Of a DNA stretch of 6,277 nt, positions 1-5,778 are shown piece after piece. The stretch is from an uncultured Planctomycetaceae bacterium (GTDB lineage: Bacteria > Planctomycetota > Planctomycetia > Pirellulales > Lacipirellulaceae): the NCBI GenBank assembly GCA_937860165.1, contig CALMBE010000088.1, forward strand, positions 1 to 6,277, given 5' to 3'. Numbering within the stretch: the stretch's first letter is position 1; each line of letters starts with the position of its first letter. The translations under genes and the position numbers were made by a program. The notes under the pieces are model-generated. The model saw nothing but the letters and a program-made list of their open reading frames with translations. It had not been told where the DNA came from and did no database searches.

Positions 1-41
1 AACGATGCCGGCTAACGTTATCCTTCGAAAACAGATCGGCC

Positions 42-74
42 CCCACCGTCCCCTGCTAGCGGTTGACGGGTGGG
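42..74 (+). repeat. GC-rich inverted repeat overlapping the -35 box
   Basis: The left arm CCCACCGTC (42-50) pairs with the right arm GACGGGTGGG (65-74) through nine base pairs, with one bulged G at position 70. The loop is 14 bases (51-64) and contains the small palindrome GCTAGC (55-60). No convincing T-run follows, so a classical Rho-independent terminator for an upstream gene is doubtful. The right arm covers most of the predicted -35 hexamer of the pyrB promoter, so an operator role is possible but unproven. Confidence 0.35.
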
Positions 75-92
75 CGTTTGGTATGCGATAAC
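63..92 (+). promoter_or_regulatory. Predicted sigma-70-type promoter for pyrB
   Basis: A -35 box TTGACG (63-68, five of six consensus bases) is followed after 18 bases by GATAAC (87-92, four of six consensus bases). The -10 box is preceded by TG at 84-85, giving an extended -10 arrangement (TGC-GATAAC). Transcription would start near position 99, leaving a leader of roughly 35 bases before the pyrB start at 134. The ribosome binding site AAGGA (121-125) lies 8 bases before that start. This is a consensus reading only. The spacer is one base longer than optimal, and the -35 box lies inside an inverted repeat. Confidence 0.5.
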
Positions 93-133
93 CCATGGAG
101 TGGTCCTCACACGCCTCTTGAAGGAATCTTACG

Positions 134-1420
134 ATGTCGCGCGATCCTTCCGTCCGTACTCCGACACAGGATGAGTTGGACCTGTTGCACTACGAACCGC
201 GGATTCAGCGGCCGGTGCGGATGAAGATTCCAGATTTCATGCGGAATGAGCGAGTGAGGCACGTCCTCTTCAGCGGGCAGTTTTCCGTTGCCACATTGGA
301 AGAATTGGCCGGGACGGCTGACAAGATTCGCATGCTCTCGAAAATGCGCGAGGGACAAGACTTTCTCATCAAGCTTCTGAATCACAAGCGGGCGATGCTG
401 TATTTTACGCAGCCCTCGACCCGCACTTTTCTGTCTTTTATGGCAGCCTGTCAGATTCTGGGGATCACCTGCAACGAGGTGCGCGACCCCACGACATCCT
501 CGGAATCGAAAGGGGAAACCCGCTTCGATTCCATCCGCATGTTTTCCAGCTATTTTGATATGATCATCATGCGGAGCAAACTCGCGCGGCTGGCCGAGTC
601 GTGCGCCTATTTAATGAACGACCTGGAAGCCTCGGGCAACCGCAGCGTTCCGATCATCAATGCGGGCTCGGGTGCGGACGAACATCCAACCCAGGCTTTG
701 TTGGACATCTACACCTTGCAGCGGAGTTTTCAGTTTACGCATCCGGTGAATTCGCCGGTAACGAGCCGCTTGGAAGAATTGCAGCGAGAATATCCCGACT
801 TGTCTCGGGGTCTGGCGCACAAGGTTTACGGTTTCTGTGGAGATATCGGTCGTGGTCGGACGGTGCGTTCGCTCGCTAGTTTGCTGGCGAATTACGAAGG
901 GGTGACGCTCATTTTTATCGCACCGAACGACCCCACGCTGGCTCTCGGAAGCGATCTGCGGCAGCGATTGGCCGACCGAGGGGTGCGCACGCTCGAAGTC
1001 GAATCGTTCGAGGAACAAGTCGGTGGGATACCCGTGATCGAGTTGGTCGATGCCTTGTACATGACGCGGATCCAAAAAGAGCATAATCACCCCGACGATG
1101 ATGCGAAATTCGCCGCGCTCGATCTGGATCGCTACAAACTGAATCGAGAGTTGGTGGCACGAATGAAACGTTACGCGCCAATCCTGCACCCATTTCCGCG
1201 GGACCAACATTTCGGCGAAATTCCGCCAGAAATCGACAACGATCCGCGGGCCGTGTATTTTCGCCAAGCCCGCAATGGCATGTGGATTCGGGCCGCCTTG
1301 CTGGCTTCGGTGTTTGGTGTCGATCATCAGATCGCCCGTTTTTTTCATGATGAGTTCAGCGAGTGGCACGACTACAACGAGCGCGAAGCCTGGAGTTCCC
1401 CCCAGCCGTTGTCGGAATAG
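134..1420 (+). CDS. pyrB: Aspartate carbamoyltransferase, catalytic chain (long form)
   Basis: This cytoplasmic enzyme joins carbamoyl phosphate and L-aspartate to give N-carbamoyl-L-aspartate, the committed step of pyrimidine synthesis. The carbamoyl-phosphate motif STRT is at residues 95-98. SESKGET is at 122-129, with S122 and K126 matching E. coli Ser80 and Lys84. R147, H184 and Q187 (HPTQ), R242 (GRT), and R322 and Q324 (TRIQKE) match E. coli Arg105, His134, Gln137, Arg167, Arg229 and Gln231. TRIQKE and the ending HPFPR...YF.QA.NG identify it as an aspartate rather than ornithine enzyme. HPFPR (362-366) has Phe where E. coli has Leu267. At 428 residues it is over 100 longer than the usual ~310: about 43 extra residues at the N-terminus, some 25 between HPTQ and GRT, about 18 before TRIQKE, and about 20 at the C-terminus. 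AAGGA eight bases upstream supports the start. No pyrI or pyrC neighbour is present; the NYN-protein gene follows after 41 bp. Confidence 0.93.
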   Translation: MSRDPSVRTPTQDELDLLHYEPRIQRPVRMKIPDFMRNERVRHVLFSGQFSVATLEELAGTADKIRMLSKMREGQDFLIKLLNHKRAMLYFTQPSTRTFLSFMAACQILGITCNEVRDPTTSSESKGETRFDSIRMFSSYFDMIIMRSKLARLAESCAYLMNDLEASGNRSVPIINAGSGADEHPTQALLDIYTLQRSFQFTHPVNSPVTSRLEELQREYPDLSRGLAHKVYGFCGDIGRGRTVRSLASLLANYEGVTLIFIAPNDPTLALGSDLRQRLADRGVRTLEVESFEEQVGGIPVIELVDALYMTRIQKEHNHPDDDAKFAALDLDRYKLNRELVARMKRYAPILHPFPRDQHFGEIPPEIDNDPRAVYFRQARNGMWIRAALLASVFGVDHQIARFFHDEFSEWHDYNEREAWSSPQPLSE

Positions 1421-1461
1421 TTTCTACTTCCGTGCGATGCGCGTAGGGCAAAGCAGTTTCC

Positions 1462-2097
1462 ATGACTCTGATCATCGATGGTTACAACTTGCTGCATGTG
1501 ACCGGTATCAGTGGCGGGGGCGGAAAACATTCTTTTCAGCGCAGCCGCGAAGCGCTACTTAATTTTCTGGCTGAAGCACTACCCGCGGAAGAGCGGGTCC
1601 AGACGACGATAGTGTTTGACGCCGCCGAGGCACCGCCAGGATTGCCTCGCACTTTGAGTCACCAGGGGATGACGGTTCGCTACGCCGCAGATTACATGGA
1701 CGCCGATGCGCTGATCGAACAACTAATCCGAGAGCACACAGCCCCGCGTTCGTTGCTGGTGGTTTCCAGCGACCACCGCATCCAGCGTGCAGCGGGGCGG
1801 CGCAGGGCGGCCTGGATTGATAGTGATCGCTGGTATGCCGAGCTCTGGCAACAGCGGCTCGAAGCCCGATCAACTGCTGAAGTGGGGCAGTTCGACAAAC
1901 CCTTTACCCAACTAACACCCGGTGAGATCGAGTATTGGGTGGCGCGATTTGCGCCGGAATCCCCCGACCTAGGCACCGAGTCGGCAGAACCGAACCAACC
2001 CTCACCGGAAGCATCACCCGAATTTCCCTTTCCCGAGGGCTACGCGGACGACCTGTGGGAAGATGCGGATAAGTCTGATTTTGAGGACCTTCGATAA
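1462..2097 (+). CDS. YacP/Rae1-like NYN-domain protein, putative endoribonuclease
   Basis: The protein opens with the NYN (PIN-like) signature IIDGYNLL at residues 4-11. Acidic residues sit where the metal site is expected: D6, D53 (VFDA), D80/D82 (DADALIEQL) and D104 (SSDHRIQRAA). This pattern fits the YacP/DUF901 family, whose Bacillus subtilis member Rae1 is a ribosome-associated mRNA endonuclease. Cleavage of RNA here is inferred from the fold. The NYN core ends near residue 135. A conserved-looking piece, LTPGEIEYWVARF (151-163), follows, then an acidic, Pro/Ser/Glu-rich and probably disordered tail (166-211), making it longer than the ~170-residue Bacillus protein. The start is placed at 1462 because the first beta strand begins at once. 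The ribosome binding site is weak (AGGG at 1445-1448, 13 bases away), so translation may depend on pyrB, 41 bp upstream and probably on the same transcript. Confidence 0.8.
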   Translation: MTLIIDGYNLLHVTGISGGGGKHSFQRSREALLNFLAEALPAEERVQTTIVFDAAEAPPGLPRTLSHQGMTVRYAADYMDADALIEQLIREHTAPRSLLVVSSDHRIQRAAGRRRAAWIDSDRWYAELWQQRLEARSTAEVGQFDKPFTQLTPGEIEYWVARFAPESPDLGTESAEPNQPSPEASPEFPFPEGYADDLWEDADKSDFEDLR

Positions 2098-2142
2098 CTG
2101 CCCCGGGCAGGCGAATTTACTGCCAGAGTAGGCAATCTGCCT
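2098..2142 (+). terminator. Overlapping CTGCC/GGCAG hairpins after the NYN gene
   Basis: Immediately after the stop codon, three copies of CTGCC (2098-2102, 2120-2124, 2137-2141) alternate with GGCAG (2106-2110) and GGCA (2131-2134). They can form a 5-bp stem with a 3-base loop at 2098-2110, a GGCAG/CTGCC stem at 2106-2124, a TGCC/GGCA stem at 2121-2134, and an AGGCA-ATC-TGCCT hairpin at 2130-2142. Neighbouring stems exclude one another. The position suits a transcript end, but the last stem is followed by GAAAAACC rather than T residues. It is therefore not a standard intrinsic terminator; Rho-dependent termination or a 3'-end stabilising structure are alternatives. Confidence 0.3.
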
Positions 2143-2398
2143 GAAAAACCGGTTATTGGTGGCCGATTGGGAGGGCAACGGTTATTTGATTTGCGTTTAC
2201 CCTTTTCCTGGCGAGTTTTAAGGGTGAAGACCCGCTATCGGCGAATTTTCCGGCAGCAACTATGTTTAAGCCGTTTCAGGGTGCCTTTCTTAACCTACTT
2301 TTGTGCATTGAATCCTCGGAAAACCGCGCCCGCGCTAGGCGTGCGGCCCTGTTGGCTTGCCGAGAAACGATGTGTCTCTCTGAAGTAGGAAAACGCCC
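2143..2398. other. Intergenic region upstream of cheA, no gene recognised
   Basis: This stretch separates the pyrB unit from the chemosensory unit and presumably carries the cheA promoter. No strong sigma-70, sigma-54 or sigma-28 consensus is visible. The best -10-like element is TATGTT at 2261-2266, without a good -35 partner. The octamer CGGTTATT occurs twice, at 2150-2157 and 2179-2186, with start points 29 bp apart. A 73-codon open frame beginning with TTG at 2167 runs through most of the region, but it has no ribosome binding site and an Arg/Cys-rich, non-protein-like composition, so it is not called. The cheA ribosome binding site AGGA (2387-2390) ends it, eight bases before the ATG. 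Confidence 0.5.
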
Positions 2399-5158
2399 AT
2401 GTCGTGCGATGATGATCTAGTACGCGAATTTGTCGTCGAAGCCAACGAACATCTGGGAGATGTTGAGAACCAGTTTCTAATCATCGAGGAAGCTGGCGAC
2501 AACGTCGACGTCAACCTCGTGAACGAAGTGTTTCGCGCGATTCATTCGATTAAGGGTGCCGCTGGTTTTCTCGGGCTTACCAAGGTCAATGACTTGGCAC
2601 ACAGCTTGGAAAACGTCTTGAATATGATGCGGAATCTGGAATTGAAACCCAATTCGCAGATTGTCGAAGTCATGCTCAAGTCCGCCGACCGCTTGCTAGG
2701 TTTGATCAACGACATCGAAAACTCGAACTCTGCTGACGTAACAGCATTTACAGTCCAGTTAGAGAAAATCGCCAATGGCGCGTTCTCCGGCGGTGGGGCA
2801 GAACCTGTCAGCCCGGATTCGGTTGCAGTGGAAGCCTCGGTTTCCGTTGCGGCCAAAGTTGATTCGATGGACGACGAAATTGAACGGGCCTTTGCGGCGA
2901 AGCGTGCCGAGGCAGCCCAGGCGAGTGCCCCCGTCGAGGCTCCGGAACCAAAATCAGTATTAGCCGAGTCTCCCGCTCCACAAGTTGCGGAAGCGGCGCC
3001 CGAGCAAGCCAACAATCCGAAAAAAGAAACCGCCCCTGCCGCGGCAAGCGACACCAGCATCCGCGTCTCGGTTGGCGTACTGGACAAACTGATGAATCTG
3101 GCGGGTGAGTTGGTACTGAGCCGCAATCAACTCATGCAGGCCATCGCGTCGAAAGACCGCAGCGGTCTGGATACGATTGCATCGCGTTTGGACCAAGTGA
3201 CCAGCGAAGTGCAAGAGTCGATCATGCAGACCAGAATGCAACAGATCGGCACCGTGTTTGGCAAATTTCCGCGAATTGTGCGGGACTTGGGGAATAAACT
3301 CGGGAAACAGTGCAATCTGGAAATTACCGGTAAGGAAGTTGAAGTCGACAAGACGATCATCGAAGCAATCGGCGATCCGCTGACGCACTTGATCCGCAAT
3401 TCGATGGACCATGGGATCGAATCGCCCGCTGACCGAAAGAAAAAGAACAAACCAGAACACGGCACCATGCACTTGAAGGCTTGCTATCAGGCCGGCAAGG
3501 TGCGGCTGGAGATCGAGGACGATGGAGCTGGGATCGATCCCAAGAAACTGCGCGAGAAAGCCGTTTCCAAGGGGATCATCACCCAAGATCGCGCGGACCA
3601 GATGGGAGACCGCGAAGCGATTCGGTTGATCTTCCATCCCGGTTTTTCGATGGCAGCCAAAGTGACCGATGTCAGCGGTCGCGGGGTGGGGATGGATGTT
3701 GTCCGCACCAATATCGCGAAGCTCGGTGGGACGGTCGATGTCGATTCCGTTATCGGCAAGGGAACAAAAGTGATTATCACGCTGCCGCTCACGTTGGCGA
3801 TCATTCCCTCGCTGATTGTTCAGTGCCAACAAGATCGCTTTGCAGTGCCGCAAGTCAACATCGTGGAGTTGGTCCGCCTGCGGAGAGAAGAACTCGACAA
3901 ACGCGTCGGGCGGGTCCAAGATGCCGAAGTGCTCCGCCTGCGGGGAAAACTCTTACCGCTGATTCGTCTGAACGAAGTAGTCGAAGCCCCGGGGAGTGTC
4001 CAGGGGGGACTGGAAAATAACGCACCGGAAGAGCAGGCAATCAATATCCTGGTAGTAGACACGGGACAGCAAAGCTTCGGCTTGATTGTAGACAGCCTGC
4101 ACGATTCCGAAGAAATCGTGGTCAAGCCCCTGGGCCGGCACTTGAAAACTTGCCCCTGTCTCTCCGGAGCAACGATCCTGGGCGATGGGCATGTGGCCCT
4201 GATTCTCGACGTGGCAGGTATCGCCCAGCACGAAGAGATTCGTTGTGCCGAGGATCTCAGCAAGAATACCAAGAAAAAGTCTTCTCCAAGCGATGATGAA
4301 CATCTAGATGAACAGCACTTGCTGCTCTTTAGCAATCACGCCCACGAACACTTTGCGGTGACGATGGATGTGATTTCGAGAATTGACCGAATCCGCGCCG
4401 AACAAATAGACAGTGTGGGGGGACAAGAATTGCTGCAATATCGCAATACGACCATGTCGCTGTTGCGCTTGGAAAACTGCATTACCGCCAAACCTGCCCA
4501 TGCGAAGGATCGGCTTTATGTGATTGTGTTCGAGGTGGCTGGCAAGGAAGTGGGCCTGGTGGCTCCCGATTTGGAGGACATCCGCGACATTTCCACGGCC
4601 ATCGATATGGTGACGTTCCGCGAACGGGGGGTCATGGGTTCCATGGTCGTCGGCGAAAACACGACCCGACTTGTCGATCTTTTTGAACTTGCCGACATTG
4701 CCCACCCCGAATGGCGAGAAGACGAGAAACCTGTCGCGGAACAGGGAGAACAGCCTCCCCGTGTCTTGTTGGCTGAAGATTCCAACTTCTTCCGCAAGCA
4801 AGTCGCCGAAATGATGCGCGAGAAGGGGTATGTGGTGGTCGATTGCGAAGATGGACTTTTGGCCTGGGAAACGCTCAACAGCGGCCAACACGAATTCGAT
4901 GTCATCGTGACCGACATCGAAATGCCCAATATGAATGGCTTTGAATTCACCGACCGAGTCAAACAATCCAAGCACTGGCGGCATTTACCGGTGATCGCGT
5001 TGACTTCGCTGGCTGGTTCGGCAGATATCCAGCGTGGAATCGAAGTCGGAATCGACGATTACCAAATCAAGATGGATCGAGACAAATTACTCAACTCACT
5101 CCACAATTTTACCGGCGGTAAAGCTGGCAATAATGTGCGTCAATTGCAGACCGTCTAA
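2399..5158 (+). CDS. cheA: Hybrid chemosensory histidine kinase CheA with two CheW-like domains and a C-terminal receiver
   Basis: This is the cytoplasmic kinase of a chemosensory array. It autophosphorylates on ATP and passes phosphate to receivers. Domains in order: Hpt at 1-110 with phospho-accepting H49 (RAIHSIKG); an Ala/Pro/Glu-rich linker at about 127-218 in place of a recognisable CheY-binding P2; the P3 dimerisation helices at about 222-285; and the ATPase at about 325-465. The ATPase has an N box (HLIRNSMDHGIE, 330-341), G1 (DDGAGID, 374-380), F box (IFHPGFS, 411-417) and G2 (SGRGVGMDVV, 426-435). A CheW-like P5 domain spans about 466-612. A second, more diverged CheW-like domain spans about 638-775, and a receiver about 786-905. 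The receiver has E793/D794, phospho-accepting D839, T869 and K891, the lysine being followed by Met instead of Pro. All catalytic elements look intact. AGGA lies eight bases before the ATG. cheW follows after 16 bp, so the two are almost certainly co-transcribed. Intramolecular phosphotransfer from H49 to D839, as a sink or an output, is inferred. Confidence 0.95.
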   Translation: MSCDDDLVREFVVEANEHLGDVENQFLIIEEAGDNVDVNLVNEVFRAIHSIKGAAGFLGLTKVNDLAHSLENVLNMMRNLELKPNSQIVEVMLKSADRLLGLINDIENSNSADVTAFTVQLEKIANGAFSGGGAEPVSPDSVAVEASVSVAAKVDSMDDEIERAFAAKRAEAAQASAPVEAPEPKSVLAESPAPQVAEAAPEQANNPKKETAPAAASDTSIRVSVGVLDKLMNLAGELVLSRNQLMQAIASKDRSGLDTIASRLDQVTSEVQESIMQTRMQQIGTVFGKFPRIVRDLGNKLGKQCNLEITGKEVEVDKTIIEAIGDPLTHLIRNSMDHGIESPADRKKKNKPEHGTMHLKACYQAGKVRLEIEDDGAGIDPKKLREKAVSKGIITQDRADQMGDREAIRLIFHPGFSMAAKVTDVSGRGVGMDVVRTNIAKLGGTVDVDSVIGKGTKVIITLPLTLAIIPSLIVQCQQDRFAVPQVNIVELVRLRREELDKRVGRVQDAEVLRLRGKLLPLIRLNEVVEAPGSVQGGLENNAPEEQAINILVVDTGQQSFGLIVDSLHDSEEIVVKPLGRHLKTCPCLSGATILGDGHVALILDVAGIAQHEEIRCAEDLSKNTKKKSSPSDDEHLDEQHLLLFSNHAHEHFAVTMDVISRIDRIRAEQIDSVGGQELLQYRNTTMSLLRLENCITAKPAHAKDRLYVIVFEVAGKEVGLVAPDLEDIRDISTAIDMVTFRERGVMGSMVVGENTTRLVDLFELADIAHPEWREDEKPVAEQGEQPPRVLLAEDSNFFRKQVAEMMREKGYVVVDCEDGLLAWETLNSGQHEFDVIVTDIEMPNMNGFEFTDRVKQSKHWRHLPVIALTSLAGSADIQRGIEVGIDDYQIKMDRDKLLNSLHNFTGGKAGNNVRQLQTV

Positions 5159-5165
5159 CCGCTGC

Positions 5166-5180
5166 GGGAGATAAATGATG
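5166..5180 (+). promoter_or_regulatory. Ribosome binding site with two adjacent ATG starts for cheW
   Basis: GGGAG at 5166-5170 precedes two consecutive in-frame ATG codons at 5175 and 5178. The spacing is 4 bases to the first and 7 to the second. The second is the better spaced, so the real CheW may lack the first methionine. A third in-frame ATG at 5184 is 13 bases away and less likely. Confidence 0.6.
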
Positions 5181-5651
5181 GCAATGGCCTTACTAGAAAA
5201 TCCAAAAGAGACGGGTGTCACTGAACAGCAGTTCGCCACGTTTTACGTGGGAGACATCCTGCTGGGTGTCGATATTCGCCAGGTTCAGGAAATCAATCGG
5301 CAATCGGAAGTCACTCCGGTTCCCCACGCCCCGTCGTATGTGCGCGGTGTCATCAATCTGCGCGGGGAAGTAACCACCGTCATCGATTTGCGAACCGTGT
5401 TGGGATTGCCGCAGGCCGAGGCCTCTCGAGAGTGCCGCAATTTAATCGTGAATTCGCAAGGCGAATCGATCGGATTCCTGGTGGATCGCATTTCCGATAT
5501 TCTCGCGCTGCGCAGCGACCAGATCACCCCTGCTCCGAGCAATCTCAACGGCATCCAGAGTCGGTTCTTCTCGGGAGTGCATGTCCTGGAAACAGGAATC
5601 GTGGTGCTGCTCAACGTCGAAGAAGCCTTGGCAGTACAAGGCACCGAATAG
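5175..5651 (+). CDS. cheW: Chemotaxis coupling protein CheW
   Basis: This is a single CheW domain of normal length (158 residues), the cytoplasmic adaptor that links chemoreceptors to CheA in signalling arrays. The first strand (FATFYVGDILLGVDI, 20-34) leads into VQEINR and the family hallmark RGVINLRGEVTTVIDLR (57-73), which carries the two conserved Arg-Gly pairs. The end (GVHVLETGIVVLLNVEEAL, 134-152) matches the usual closing strands. A short unstructured head (about 1-18) precedes the domain. The first of two adjacent ATG codons is used here; the second (5178) is better spaced from the GGGAG ribosome binding site. It begins 16 bp after cheA, so the two are co-transcribed and the products likely assemble together. 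This free CheW exists alongside two CheW-like domains inside CheA, which may occupy other positions in the array (inference). Confidence 0.95.
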   Translation: MMAMALLENPKETGVTEQQFATFYVGDILLGVDIRQVQEINRQSEVTPVPHAPSYVRGVINLRGEVTTVIDLRTVLGLPQAEASRECRNLIVNSQGESIGFLVDRISDILALRSDQITPAPSNLNGIQSRFFSGVHVLETGIVVLLNVEEALAVQGTE

Positions 5652-5778
5652 TAGTCGCTCCGAAGAAAAGAAGTGTGAGACGGCACAGCGAAGCGAGAAA
5701 GCACTTAGCATTTGAACCAACTATGAAGTAGCAGAAGAAGGCCCAGCGCTTAGGTGCTGACCTGGGAAAAATAAGTTC
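5652..5778 (+). other. 127-bp gap between cheW and the receiver gene, with a hairpin near the ribosome binding site
   Basis: No open frame of note lies here. The first part is purine-rich. Near the end, CAGCGC (5744-5749) can pair with GTGCTG (5754-5759) around a TTAG loop, with one G-T pair. In a competing fold, CCCAG (5742-5746) pairs with CTGGG (5762-5766), which would cover the only ribosome-binding-like stretch (GGGA, 5764-5767) ahead of the ATG at 5779. No T-run follows, so this is not an intrinsic terminator and the downstream gene may still belong to the cheA-cheW transcript. Confidence 0.35.

Noticed and set aside
2..91. Open frame from the window start to TAA at 89-91, possibly the last ~29 codons of an upstream gene
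   Set aside because: About 30 open codons are expected by chance fairly often, no family motif is recognisable, and it would overlap the predicted pyrB promoter. It cannot be judged without upstream sequence.
611..1369. 252-codon antisense open frame inside pyrB
   Set aside because: It lies opposite a gene with intact catalytic motifs, and its translation shows no domain; it is a shadow of codon bias on the coding strand.
134..1420. Ornithine carbamoyltransferase as an alternative identity
   Set aside because: TRIQKE, the SKGET loop and the C-terminal HPFPR...YF.QA.NG block follow the aspartate enzyme pattern; the ornithine-binding SMG-type motif and the HCLP motif are absent.
2235..2268. 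TATCGGC and TTTA resembling a reverse-oriented sigma-28 flagellar promoter
   Set aside because: The spacing is about 22 bases instead of about 15, and it points away from cheA, with no gene on that strand to serve.
2167..2388. 73-codon open frame in the gap before cheA
   Set aside because: TTG start, no ribosome binding site, Arg/Cys-rich composition and no recognisable motif; it is better explained as promoter-containing intergenic DNA.
2960..3919. 319-codon antisense open frame inside cheA
   Set aside because: It lies opposite the kinase core and is rich in His, Arg and Asp with no coherent fold. It is a coding-strand shadow.
4304..4984. 226-codon antisense open frame opposite the second CheW-like domain and receiver of cheA
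   Set aside because: The + strand frame carries conserved receiver residues here; the antisense product shows no motif.
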